Part shown: positions 25,971-36,619 of the stretch, in pieces
Layout of the letters: each line of letters starts with the position of its first letter
Position numbering within the stretch: position 1 is the first letter of the stretch
Assembly: GCA_902384525.1 (NCBI GenBank)
Contig: CABMCA010000102.1
Location: 1 to 42,391 of the forward strand
DNA: 42,391 bases
Direction: 5' to 3'
DNA from: an uncultured archaeon
Lineage (GTDB): Archaea > Halobacteriota > Methanosarcinia > Methanosarcinales > Methanoperedenaceae
Notes under the pieces: model-generated
What the model was told of the DNA's origin: nothing
Databases searched by the model: none
Seen by the model: only the letters and a program-made list of their open reading frames with translations
Translations under genes and position numbers: made by a program

Positions 25971-27029
25971 ATGGAACGTATCAAAGTCCTGCTGATTGAA
26001 GATAACCCGCCAGATGCTGTATTTATAGAGGAAATGCTGGCTGAGGCAAAAGAATTTTCGTTCGATGTGGAGTGGAAAGAAAAGCTTTCGATTGGACTGG
26101 AACGCCTTGCTAAGAAAGGGGTTGACGTAGTTCTACTGGATCTCAATCTACCTGACAGCAAGGGCTTTAGTACTTTTACAAAAACGCTTGCTCAGGCACC
26201 TGAAATACCAATCATAATATTAACCGGTCTTGATGATGAAACGCTTGCAATCAGAGCTGTTAGAACAGGCGCACAAGATTATCTGATCAAGAAACATGTA
26301 GATAGAGGCCTGCTGGTACGTACCATTCGCTACGCCATTGCGCGCAGGATGGGAGGAGAGAGGCGCTTCACAATAGAGGAATTGAAAGAATATGATGGAA
26401 AAGAAGGAAAGCCAGCGTATGCAGTCCTCAAAGGAAAAGTCTATGACGTTTCAAGCAGTCCTCTCTGGAAAAATGGAATTCATGCAGGTAAACACTCCGC
26501 AGGTGTTGATTTAACAGAGAGCATGTTAAGTGCGCCTCATAGTGAAGAAATATTATTAAAATTCCGCATCATCGGAGAATTGGGCAAGGAAAAGTCTTTA
26601 GGACAGAAACTGTTGCTGAAATTAGAGACGTTGCATCCTCATCCAATACTGGTTCATTTTCCCATAGCTTATTCTATCGGTGTTTCACTATTATCGCTTC
26701 TATACGTTTTCACAGGCAAAATTCCTTTTGAAATAGGATCATATTACATGCTTTTTCTGGGATTTTTATCAACTCCTTTTGCTGGACTCTCTGGCTTTTT
26801 TTCCTGGAAAGTCACTTACGAAGGGAAGATGACTAAAATTTTCGCAAGAAAAATAATATTTACTGTTGCGTTGATTGCTGTTATCACTACATGTTTTGTA
26901 TGGCGAACTCTGAATCCAGATGTACTTGTACCAACAGGCTTAAACTACGTTTACTTAACGCTGGTATTGAGTTTAGTACCTATAGTCACGATTCTTGGAT
27001 ATGATGGAGGAGAAATAGTTTATACTTAA
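25971..27029 (+). CDS. receiver domain fused to cytochrome b5-like domain and DUF2231-type membrane domain
   Basis: This 352-residue protein starts at ATG 25971, one nt after the previous stop. Residues 4-125 are a receiver: IEDNPPD, Asp57 in DVVLLDLNLPDSKG, ILTGLDDE and DYLIKKHVD. Residues 133-203 resemble a short cytochrome b5-like heme-binding domain: FTIEELKEYDGKEGKPAY, VYDVSSSPLWKNG, and histidines 171, 175 and 190 (candidate heme ligands, the last in SAPHSEE). Residues 217-350 resemble DUF2231: LHPHPILVHFPIAYSIG followed by four membrane helices, with histidines 222, 224 and 229. The frame is open throughout with no sign of a sequencing join. Phosphorylation at Asp57 may alter the heme or membrane part. 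The fusion is the end point of the kinase cassette; its redox partner is unknown. Confidence 0.85.
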   Translation: MERIKVLLIEDNPPDAVFIEEMLAEAKEFSFDVEWKEKLSIGLERLAKKGVDVVLLDLNLPDSKGFSTFTKTLAQAPEIPIIILTGLDDETLAIRAVRTGAQDYLIKKHVDRGLLVRTIRYAIARRMGGERRFTIEELKEYDGKEGKPAYAVLKGKVYDVSSSPLWKNGIHAGKHSAGVDLTESMLSAPHSEEILLKFRIIGELGKEKSLGQKLLLKLETLHPHPILVHFPIAYSIGVSLLSLLYVFTGKIPFEIGSYYMLFLGFLSTPFAGLSGFFSWKVTYEGKMTKIFARKIIFTVALIAVITTCFVWRTLNPDVLVPTGLNYVYLTLVLSLVPIVTILGYDGGEIVYT

Positions 27030-27182
27030 TTTGTTGCGGTGCATAACCGCTATTGCTGTCGATTCTTTTATTTGCAAACTTTACGCCGACTCGCAGCAGT
27101 CTTGATTTCTTCTAACACCCGCAGACTTAACAGAACCGCAGTGTTTCCTGCGTGTCAATCTAAACGATATGTATGAAGCAGT

Positions 27183-27419
27183 TCATTCCATCTCTCGAAT
27201 ACTGACAACACCATGCTTAAAGACCACTATTTTCTTCGGCTTTTTCGATTTTATATCCTTCGTTTCTATCAGAATAAGTTCGTACTTGCTATATTCAATC
27301 AATACACCAGTTATTGTTTTTCCGCTAAATGTTTCGCAAACAACTATTTTATTGATTAAATCAGATAAATATTCTGATTGCTGTAACTTTTCATTCCTGA
27401 TTATTTCCTTTTCAGCCAT
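27183..27419 (-). CDS. Hfq/LSm-like RNA-binding protein
   Basis: This 78-residue protein has the two Sm motifs. A helix (SEYLSDLINK) is followed by strands IVVCETFSGKTITGVLIEYS, a YELILIE strand, and the closing IVVFKHGVVSIRE. The VFKHGVVSI end is close to the YKHAI signature of Hfq, as in the Hfq-like protein known from Methanocaldococcus. LSm rings bind U-rich RNA and in bacteria help small RNAs pair with targets. A TATA-like GGTTAAATAC (minus strand, 27450-27441) lies about 27 nt before the ATG, suggesting a leaderless single-gene transcript. The 9-residue lysine-rich linker between the motifs is longer than in bacterial Hfq. The assignment is from motif similarity only. Confidence 0.65.
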   Translation of the reverse strand: MAEKEIIRNEKLQQSEYLSDLINKIVVCETFSGKTITGVLIEYSKYELILIETKDIKSKKPKKIVVFKHGVVSIREME

Positions 27420-27608
27420 ATTTGTATCATCCCTTATTCAGTATTTAACCATATCAATCCAATCCATAAAGTTAGCCGCCAGTCTCCATAACATATCATA
27501 TCTCAAAGCTGACTGGAGATACGATAAAGTTATCCAGGAACATTACAATTACCGTCCGCCCACAAACGTTGAAATGCACCAATCTGTCCTTTCCTGTGCT
27601 TTAGAAAA

Positions 27609-27636
27609 ACTTAAAAAAAAAAATAATAATTTAAGT
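27609..27636 (-). terminator. oligo-T tract ending the amtB-GNAT-glnK operon
   Basis: On the minus strand, about 45 nt after the glnK stop, there is a run of eleven T (complement of 27613-27623) flanked by AAATTATTA and AAG. Archaeal transcription often stops at such oligo-T runs. Confidence 0.55.
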
Positions 27637-27679
27637 ATGTCAATGCCGATTAATCAATTCCATCCGGCTCCCAGCTTTT

Positions 27680-28425
<746 letters not shown>

Positions 28426-28439
28426 CTTAAATCAACTCC

Positions 28440-30742
<2,303 letters not shown>

Positions 30743-30746
30743 GAAT

Positions 30747-31064
30747 ATGAAGATGATACGTGCAATAATAAGGCCAAACAAGGAAGAAAAAGTTGTTGAG
30801 CACCTGGAAAAAGAAGGGTTTGTGTCCCTCACCAAGATGAACGTGTTCGGGCGCGGCAAGCAAAAAGGGATCAGGGTAGGGACGGTATGTTACGACGAGC
30901 TGCCCAAAGTGATGCTGATGCTTGTTGTGAAGGATGAAGAAGTAACAAAAGCTGTCAACGTCATCCAGAATAGCGCACGAACCGGGAATATCGGCGACGG
31001 TAAGATATTCGTGACCGATGTTTCGGAAGCGTATACTGTGAGGACAGGCGCATCGGGATTATAG
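30747..31064 (+). CDS. nifI1: nitrogenase regulatory PII-like protein NifI1
   Basis: This 105-residue PII-family protein follows nifH by 4 nt, the standard position of NifI1. It has MKMIRAIIRPNKEEKVVEHL, a T-loop region GRGKQKGIRVGTVCYDELPK shorter and different from GlnK, and the TGNIGDGKIFVTDV B-loop. In methanogens NifI1 and NifI2 form a complex that binds nitrogenase component 1 and switches it off when ammonium appears, with 2-oxoglutarate relieving this. A Shine-Dalgarno (GGAGAGGTGA) overlaps the nifH end. Confidence 0.95.
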   Translation: MKMIRAIIRPNKEEKVVEHLEKEGFVSLTKMNVFGRGKQKGIRVGTVCYDELPKVMLMLVVKDEEVTKAVNVIQNSARTGNIGDGKIFVTDVSEAYTVRTGASGL

Positions 31065-31072
31065 GTGAAAAT

Positions 31073-31450
31073 ATGAAGGAAGTTATCGCTATAATCCGAA
31101 GGCACAATTTGCAGGAGACCAAGGCAGGTCTTCTTGGAATAGGTATTCCAGCGATCACAATGGTGAGCGTGGAAGGACGAGGCAAACAGAAAGGACTGCC
31201 TGGCTGGAATTATGAGCTTGATCCCGCATTAATGGAACTGGAGGAGAAAAATACTGGTGTCAGCATGCGCTTTATCCCAAAAAGGATGATTTCAACAGTG
31301 GTCGAGGATGAGGATGTACAAAAAGTGGTTGAGACCATAATTAGAACGAATCAGACAGGGCATATTGGAGATGGCAAGATCTTCGTGTGTCCTGTGGAAG
31401 GTGCAATGAGAGTAAGAACAGGAGAGAACGGAGAACAGGCGATCAAATAA
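31073..31450 (+). CDS. nifI2: nitrogenase regulatory PII-like protein NifI2
   Basis: NifI2 (125 residues) pairs with NifI1 to switch nitrogenase off after an ammonium shift. It starts MKEVIAIIRRHNLQETKAGL, has VEGRGKQKGLPGWNYEL and an enlarged T-loop insert (about residues 45-75, ending FIPKRMISTVVEDED), and the B-loop TGHIGDGKIFVCPV. The longer loop is typical of NifI2 and distinguishes it from NifI1. It starts 8 nt after nifI1. Confidence 0.95.
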   Translation: MKEVIAIIRRHNLQETKAGLLGIGIPAITMVSVEGRGKQKGLPGWNYELDPALMELEEKNTGVSMRFIPKRMISTVVEDEDVQKVVETIIRTNQTGHIGDGKIFVCPVEGAMRVRTGENGEQAIK

Positions 31451-31455
31451 TTAAG

Positions 31456-31482
31456 AACCACAGAGCGCACAGAGGAAAAGGA
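31456..31482 (+). repeat. CCACAGAG-type repeat unit before nifD
   Basis: AACCACAGAGCGCACAGAGG, followed by AAAAGGAG, lies between nifI2 and nifD. It matches the arms of the inverted repeat at 34573-34640 and supplies the nifD Shine-Dalgarno (GGAG). It appears to be a unit of a dispersed element. Confidence 0.65.
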
Positions 31483-31490
31483 GTAAAAAA

Positions 31491-32861
31491 ATGACAACAA
31501 TATTACCTGAATGCGACATACCCATACCGCAGCGTAAGCCACACATTATTTGTCATGATCCGGAGAATATCGTATTGCCCATGTGCAATATCCAGACAGT
31601 CCCGGGCGACATGACCGAGCGCGGCTGCACGTTCGCAGGATGCAGGGGCGTAGTTGGCGGGCCTGTAAAGGACGCAATACAACTGGTGCACGGACCGATT
31701 GGATGCGCCTACTATACATGGGGCACGCGCAGGAACCTCTCAGACACGAAGCTGCACAGAAAGTACTGCTTCAGTACTGACCTGACAGAAGAAAGTGTGA
31801 TATACGGCGGTGCAAAAAAGCTGCTAAATTCTATTATAGAGTCGCATGAACTCTTTCCGGAAGGAAAAGCGGTATTCGTGTATTCCACATGCGTGGTCGG
31901 GCTGATCGGTGATGATACCGAAGCCATATGCAAGCAGGCCCAAGAAAAGATCGGGATACCCGTGATACCTTTCCATTGCGAAGGTTTCAGGGGCGTGAGC
32001 CAGTCCCTGGGGCATCACATCGCCAACCGGACCCTATTTGAGAAAGTTGTTGGAACAGAAGAACCGCAAGAGACCACACCATACGACATGTGCATAGTCG
32101 GTGAATTCAACATCGACGGCGATGCGTGGATCATCAAGCCGTTGTTTGAACGAATGGGCGTGAGGGTTCTCTCGGTATTTACAGGCAATGCTTCATATAG
32201 TGATATTCCACCCATGCACAGGGCAAAGCTGAATATCGTGCAGTGCCAGAGGTCATCCACCTACATCGCAAAGATGATCCAGGACAAGTACGGAGTCCCA
32301 TATATCAACGTATCCCTGTTTGGCATGACTCAAACTGCACAAGCTCTTCGAGATGTGGGAAAATTCTTCCGTCTTGAAGAAAATGCAGAAAAAGTAATAG
32401 CAGAAGAGCTTGCATTGTACCAATCCAGGATCGATCACTATAGGAAGAAACTTGAAGGTAAGAAGTGCTTCATATACCAGGGAGCTCCGCGCGCCTGGCA
32501 CTGGATTGGACCAATGCTGGAACTGGGCATCGAAACTATCCTCACTGCTACCACGTTCGGTCATAAGGACGACTATGAAAAAATAATGGAAAGGGCAAAG
32601 CCAGGACATATCTGCATAGATAATCCAAATGCTCTTGAAATAGAGGAATATCTGGTAAAGCTCAAGCCTGATTTTTTTATCGGAGGATTGAAGGAGAAAT
32701 ACCTGACCTACAAGCTTGGCATTCCCTTTATCAACGGCCATTCCTACGAAGAAGGACCTTATGCAGGTTTTGAGGGATTCGTGAATTTCGCAAAGGACAT
32801 TGATGTTGCAGTGAACAGCCCTGTGTGGAAGTTCATAAACGAGCCACTGGAGGTGAAGTAA
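31491..32861 (+). CDS. nifD: nitrogenase component 1 alpha subunit NifD
   Basis: At 456 residues this NifD lacks the insert of clostridial forms. P-cluster ligands are Cys46 (ERGCTFAGC), Cys72 (HGPIGC) and Cys134 (YSTCVVGLIGDD). Cofactor ligands are Cys252 (NIVQCQRSSTYI) and His417 (FINGHSYEEGPY). Residues around the cofactor follow the Mo enzyme: Arg80-Arg81 (WGTRRN), Gln171 and His175 (FRGVSQSLGHHIAN). But other parts resemble V/Fe-only enzymes: AYYTWGTRR, the loop Q-G-A-P-R (330-334) with Pro where MoFe has Leu, AWHW, and FGHKDDYEK. No anfG/vnfG delta subunit is present. It is a true N2-reductase subunit by its ligands; metal type is uncertain, with Mo more likely. Confidence 0.93.
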   Translation: MTTILPECDIPIPQRKPHIICHDPENIVLPMCNIQTVPGDMTERGCTFAGCRGVVGGPVKDAIQLVHGPIGCAYYTWGTRRNLSDTKLHRKYCFSTDLTEESVIYGGAKKLLNSIIESHELFPEGKAVFVYSTCVVGLIGDDTEAICKQAQEKIGIPVIPFHCEGFRGVSQSLGHHIANRTLFEKVVGTEEPQETTPYDMCIVGEFNIDGDAWIIKPLFERMGVRVLSVFTGNASYSDIPPMHRAKLNIVQCQRSSTYIAKMIQDKYGVPYINVSLFGMTQTAQALRDVGKFFRLEENAEKVIAEELALYQSRIDHYRKKLEGKKCFIYQGAPRAWHWIGPMLELGIETILTATTFGHKDDYEKIMERAKPGHICIDNPNALEIEEYLVKLKPDFFIGGLKEKYLTYKLGIPFINGHSYEEGPYAGFEGFVNFAKDIDVAVNSPVWKFINEPLEVK

Positions 32862-34220
32862 ATGGCTTTGAACGAGAGTTCTGCACCTATTAAGACGGTT
32901 CGTAAAACTCGAAGCGTCACGATCAATCCGCCCAGGATGTGCCAGCCTATGGGCGCCATACTTGCTTACATGGGAGTTAACGGATGCGTTCCGCTGGTGC
33001 ATGGTTCCCAGGGATGCAGCACCTACCCCCGCTACAATATCGCGCGCCATTTCAGGGAATCAGCAGAAGTTGCAGTTTCCTCTCTGGCTGAGGATGCTGC
33101 CGTATATGGCGGGGCCAGGAACCTGACAGAAGCCATAAAGAACATCAAGTCCAGGCTGAACCCCGCTGCCATTGGCATCTGTACTACGTGCATGAGCGAG
33201 ACCATAGGCGACGATGTGAAACTGATATCAAAGAAGGCGCTGACCGATGATACTATGAAGATATTCCCTGCATCTACGCCAAGTTATGTTGGAACGCATC
33301 TTACAGGATATGATAATGCCCTGAAGACGCTTGTAGAAACAATGGCAGTCAAGGGTGAGCCAAATAATAAAATAAACATTATCACGGGAATAATCAACCC
33401 GGGCGACATCAGGGAGATAAAGAACATGCTGCGATTAATGAATGTGCAAACCATTTTCCTTTCAGACATCTCCGAAACCCTTGATACTCCCATATTGCCT
33501 GGCGGGCACAAACCATTACTGCCTGACGGAGGGACAAGTCTTACCGACATCGCGGATTCTGCAAATTCACTGGGTACAATCGCGATTTGCAGGACAGCAG
33601 GTTCTGCCGCAACGTATCTTCAGAACAAGTTCAAAGTCCCTGCTGTGCTTGCTCCGGCGCCCATAGGGGTTGCAAACACTGACAAGTTCGTGCAAAACAT
33701 CAGCATGTTAAGTGGCGCATCGATCCCTGATGAGATCAAGAAAGATCGCGGGCGCCTGATAGACAGCATGGTGGACGTTCATCACTATATGTACGGGCGA
33801 AAAGTCGGGATTTTCGGCGACCCTGATCTTGTGTCAGCCATCGTAAGATTCTGCGCTGAAGCAGGGATGAACCCCACCGTTGCTATGACTGCAACGAAAC
33901 ATAAGGATTTTGCGCCTGACATAAAGGCAGTAAATGGTGAATATAAGACAGATACGCAGATCCTTGAAGGTACAGACCTGTACGAATTCCACGAGGTTGT
34001 AAAAGCGCAGGGGGCAGAACTGATACTTGGCAACTCAAAGGGCAAGGACGTTGCAGATGATGAGGGTGTTCCGCTCGTGCGCTTTGGATTCCCTGTTTAT
34101 GACCGTGTTGGTGTGTACAGGTATTCCATTATGGGATATAATGGTTCGATATACCTGCTTGACCAGATGACTAACGCCATCCTGGGACACAGGTATGACC
34201 CGGATAAGCTGCACCAGTAA
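32862..34220 (+). CDS. nifK: nitrogenase component 1 beta subunit NifK
   Basis: NifK (452 residues) begins directly after the nifD stop. P-cluster cysteines are Cys27 (PPRMCQPMGAI), Cys52 (VHGSQGCSTYPR) and Cys110 (TTCMSETIGDD), with a serine in STPSYVGTHLTG at the place of the P-cluster serine. RGRLIDSMVDVHHYMYGR, GDPDLVSAIVRF, LILGNSKGKD and LVRFGFPVYDRVGV are typical NifK. It is shorter than Azotobacter NifK (523), lacking the long N-terminal extension, as in many anaerobe and alternative enzymes. With NifD it forms the alpha2beta2 core. Confidence 0.95.
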   Translation: MALNESSAPIKTVRKTRSVTINPPRMCQPMGAILAYMGVNGCVPLVHGSQGCSTYPRYNIARHFRESAEVAVSSLAEDAAVYGGARNLTEAIKNIKSRLNPAAIGICTTCMSETIGDDVKLISKKALTDDTMKIFPASTPSYVGTHLTGYDNALKTLVETMAVKGEPNNKINIITGIINPGDIREIKNMLRLMNVQTIFLSDISETLDTPILPGGHKPLLPDGGTSLTDIADSANSLGTIAICRTAGSAATYLQNKFKVPAVLAPAPIGVANTDKFVQNISMLSGASIPDEIKKDRGRLIDSMVDVHHYMYGRKVGIFGDPDLVSAIVRFCAEAGMNPTVAMTATKHKDFAPDIKAVNGEYKTDTQILEGTDLYEFHEVVKAQGAELILGNSKGKDVADDEGVPLVRFGFPVYDRVGVYRYSIMGYNGSIYLLDQMTNAILGHRYDPDKLHQ

Positions 34221-34241
34221 GTGCATCAGTGAGGTGAAAAC

Positions 34242-34541
34242 ATGGAATACATAACCGGAATAACTGCATCAGGCGGGAGCTGGACTCCTGCCTTTGTTGT
34301 AAGAAGCAATATCAACGACTGCGGATGCTGCGGAAAATGTTTCAAGATATGCGGACGCGGGGTGTTCGAATATATCGACCATCCCAATGCTGATGACCTG
34401 TGCGGCGCAAAAGTCATGACAGTGGCGCATCCGGATAACTGCATCGGCTGCGGCGCCTGCGCGCGCGGGTGCCCGAAGAAGAATATTGTGTGCGAACCGA
34501 AGGTCATGTTTGGGGTAAGAGAAGGATCGGAGGTAACATAG
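34242..34541 (+). CDS. nif-associated ferredoxin (ferredoxin III type)
   Basis: This 99-residue two-cluster ferredoxin resembles the nif-specific ferredoxin III. The N terminus SGGSWTPAFVV matches that group. Cluster motif 1 is DCGCCGKCFKICGRG (Cys27, 30, 33, 37, with an extra Cys29), motif 2 is NCIGCGACARGCPKKN (Cys67, 70, 73, 77), and further cysteines stand at 54 and 84. It probably feeds electrons to NifH or assists cofactor assembly. It follows nifK by 21 nt and is the last gene of the nif run; nifE, nifN and nifB do not follow. Confidence 0.9.
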   Translation: MEYITGITASGGSWTPAFVVRSNINDCGCCGKCFKICGRGVFEYIDHPNADDLCGAKVMTVAHPDNCIGCGACARGCPKKNIVCEPKVMFGVREGSEVT

Positions 34542-34572
34542 AACTCACAACACGAAGCTTGCAAAGAAAATC

Positions 34573-34640
34573 AACCACAGAGGACTCGGAGTCCACAGAG
34601 AAGTGTTTTTTCTCTGTGTTCTCTGTGGACTCTGTGGTTT
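34573..34640. repeat. CCACAGAG-type long inverted repeat after the nif ferredoxin
   Basis: The left side AACCACAGAG, then GACTCG, then GAGTCCACAGAGAA, pairs with the right side TTCTCTGTGGACTCTGTGGTT. A loop with its own TTTTTTCTCTGTG lies between. The arms match except for a 6-nt bulge. It can fold as a strong hairpin and may end nif transcription, but its repeat units also occur before nifD, so it looks like a dispersed mobile-type element. Confidence 0.75.
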
Positions 34641-34705
34641 TTGCAATATTCCAGAAATAATAAAAAGTCGTTCTCGTTTAATATAATTAATAGAAGTTTG
34701 AAAAC

Positions 34706-35092
34706 ATGTCCAAAATAAGCCATATCCTCCTGAAAAACCCGGTGGTTGTTCCCACCGGGACAAAACTCTGGGAGGCTGCAAAGCTCATGAAGATTAAAAA
34801 GGTTGCAAGTGTACTTGTAAGTAAAAACGGCAGGCTTGCTGGCATTATCTCTGTGGAAGATATCATGCACAGCGTGGGTAAGAAAGTGGATTTGAATATT
34901 GCTGTAGATGAAGCGATGCACTCACCACAGATAACAATTGAGTCGGATAAATGGCTCGCTGACGCCATCGCTATGTTCGAGCGCTGCAAGGCTTCCCATA
35001 TAACAGTGGTAGAACATGGGGAGAAAGTAGGAATTATCAGGGTAGATGATATCTTACATACATACAAATTCAATGAGGAAGGTCAAAACTAA
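34706..35092 (+). CDS. two-CBS-domain protein
   Basis: This 128-residue protein is made of two CBS units and nothing else. Unit 1 spans about residues 1-60 (KNPVVVPTGTKLWEAAKLM, NGRLAGIISVEDIM) and unit 2 about 70-125 (MHSPQITIESDKWLADAIAM, KVGIIRVDDIL). CBS pairs bind adenosine nucleotides or SAM and act as sensors. It starts a three-gene set with an amidotransferase and a TauE-type exporter: it overlaps nothing, and the next start is 2 nt after its stop. Whether it belongs to nitrogen metabolism is unknown; the inverted repeat separates it from nif. Confidence 0.88.
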   Translation: MSKISHILLKNPVVVPTGTKLWEAAKLMKIKKVASVLVSKNGRLAGIISVEDIMHSVGKKVDLNIAVDEAMHSPQITIESDKWLADAIAMFERCKASHITVVEHGEKVGIIRVDDILHTYKFNEEGQN

Positions 35093-35093
35093 T

Positions 35094-35798
35094 ATGAGAA
35101 TCCATTCAATTGAGCACGAACCTTTCGAAGGTCTGGCAAACATCGAGGTATGGGCAAAAAGCAAAGGTCATACGATCACAAGAACCCGGATATATAAAAA
35201 CGAAGGATTCCCGGATACCAGTGACTTTGACTGGTTAATAATCATGGGCGGCTCAATGAGCACCTATGAGGAGGAAAAATATCCCTGGCTGATCCTTGAA
35301 AAGAAATTCATTGGTGATGCGATCGCAAAGAAAAAGATAATCTTAGGGATTTGTCTTGGTTCCCAGCTTATTGCAGATGTTCTTGGCGGTAAGGTCAGCC
35401 CGAACACATATAAAGAAATTGGCTGGTTCCCGGTTTTTTTAACTCCGCAAGGTAAGAAGTCATCGATTTTCAAGGATTTTCCCCGGGAATTCATTCCAGT
35501 CCACTGGCATGGAGATACGTTCACTATCCCGGATGGTGCGACATGGATCGCAAAAAGCCGGACCTGTGCGAATCAGGCCTTTGAATATGATGATGGAAGA
35601 GTTATAGGGCTTCAATTCCATCTTGAATATAATGCTAAAAGCATTGATCTGATGTTCAGGAACTGCCTTGAGGATATTACGGAAGGGAAATATATCCAGA
35701 AACCTGATGAAATCCTGAAAAATATTAATAATGTCCAGGAAACGACCAGATTATTAAATCTTCTTCTCGATAATATGGCAGGAAAATTTAGCGAATAA
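35094..35798 (+). CDS. class I glutamine amidotransferase-like protein (GMP synthase glutaminase type)
   Basis: The protein has 234 residues from ATG 35094. The triad is intact: Cys in ILGICLGSQLIADVLGG, His in VIGLQFHLEYN and the Glu two residues later. It also has LIIMGGSMSTYEEEKYPWL and PVHWHGDTFTIPDGA, typical of the stand-alone GATase1 group related to the GMP-synthase glutaminase domain. Such proteins hydrolyse glutamine or act on gamma-glutamyl compounds; no synthetase partner is visible nearby, so the substrate is open. An in-frame start at 35046 inside the CBS gene was not used. Confidence 0.85.
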   Translation: MRIHSIEHEPFEGLANIEVWAKSKGHTITRTRIYKNEGFPDTSDFDWLIIMGGSMSTYEEEKYPWLILEKKFIGDAIAKKKIILGICLGSQLIADVLGGKVSPNTYKEIGWFPVFLTPQGKKSSIFKDFPREFIPVHWHGDTFTIPDGATWIAKSRTCANQAFEYDDGRVIGLQFHLEYNAKSIDLMFRNCLEDITEGKYIQKPDEILKNINNVQETTRLLNLLLDNMAGKFSE

Positions 35799-35800
35799 TC

Positions 35801-36535
35801 ATGGATAATATAATTATTCTTTTTGGCCTTATATTTGCAGCAGGATTGTTGTATTCCTCGGTGGGTCATGCCGGAGCTTCAGGGTACCTGGCAGTAATGG
35901 CACTTTTTGGACTTGCGCCCGATACAATGAAACCCACAGCGCTTGTCCTGAATATACTTGTTGCAACAATAGCAGCAGTGCAATTTCACAGGGCTGGTTA
36001 TTTTTCATGGGATACTTTCTGGCCTTTTGCTATAGGTTCGATCCCGTTTGCGTTCATAGGCGGCTCTATGTTCATTCCCGGTAATATTTACAAACAAATC
36101 GTAGGTCTTGTGTTGTTATTCGCAGCTTATCACTTTTTTAGCAAAAAGCAATCAGCGATCGCAAATTCCTCCAAACAAATTCCTGTCCTGGCAGCAATAC
36201 TGGCCGGCGCCGGAATAGGTCTGCTCTCCGGAATGGTGGGTGTGGGCGGCGGTATTTTCCTCACCCCTCTTATCCTGTTCATGGGCTGGGCAGGAACAAA
36301 GCAGACAGCAGGCGTTTCTGCCATGTTCATTCTTGTGAACTCAATAGCCGGAATAGCGGGACATCTGGCAAGCGTGAAATTCCTGCCTGATACGATTTAT
36401 ACTCTGGGTTTTGCGGCAGTTCTTGGAGGTACAATAGGTTCATACATGGGAAGCCGCAGATTTGCAAATGCAACTATTTATCAACTGCTTGCAGTGGTTC
36501 TTGTCATTGCGGGAGTAAAATTCATGATTGTGTAG
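35801..36535 (+). CDS. TauE/SafE-family membrane exporter
   Basis: This 244-residue membrane protein has about eight helices in two repeated halves. The signature of the family occurs as SSVGHAGASGYLAVMALFG in the first half and GMVGVGGGIFLTPLILFMG in the second. TauE/SafE proteins are thought to move sulfite, sulfonates or other small anions out of the cell. It begins 2 nt after the amidotransferase stop. A small CCGC-GTAAAA-GCGG stem (36565-36578) followed by AT-rich DNA may end this transcript. Confidence 0.85.
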   Translation: MDNIIILFGLIFAAGLLYSSVGHAGASGYLAVMALFGLAPDTMKPTALVLNILVATIAAVQFHRAGYFSWDTFWPFAIGSIPFAFIGGSMFIPGNIYKQIVGLVLLFAAYHFFSKKQSAIANSSKQIPVLAAILAGAGIGLLSGMVGVGGGIFLTPLILFMGWAGTKQTAGVSAMFILVNSIAGIAGHLASVKFLPDTIYTLGFAAVLGGTIGSYMGSRRFANATIYQLLAVVLVIAGVKFMIV

Positions 36536-36619
36536 AGACTGAGGAGAAAGCTTTTATTACATTACCGCGTAAAAGCGGAAAAATAATTATTCTATTATTT
36601 AAGATCAAAGAGGATTATT

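Noticed and set aside
32253-33050. Minus-strand 265-codon frame across the nifD/nifK junction
   Set aside because: It is the antisense shadow of two clear nitrogenase genes and has no recognisable domain.
31491-34220. Calling the nitrogenase AnfDK or VnfDK
   Set aside because: There is no delta subunit gene, and Arg80/Arg81, Gln171 and the FRGVSQSLGHHIAN segment follow the Mo type; alternative-type features are reported as a finding only.
34226-34541. Reading the ferredoxin as nifX or a NifEN fragment
   Set aside because: Two standard 4Fe-4S cysteine motifs and the WTP N terminus identify a ferredoxin.
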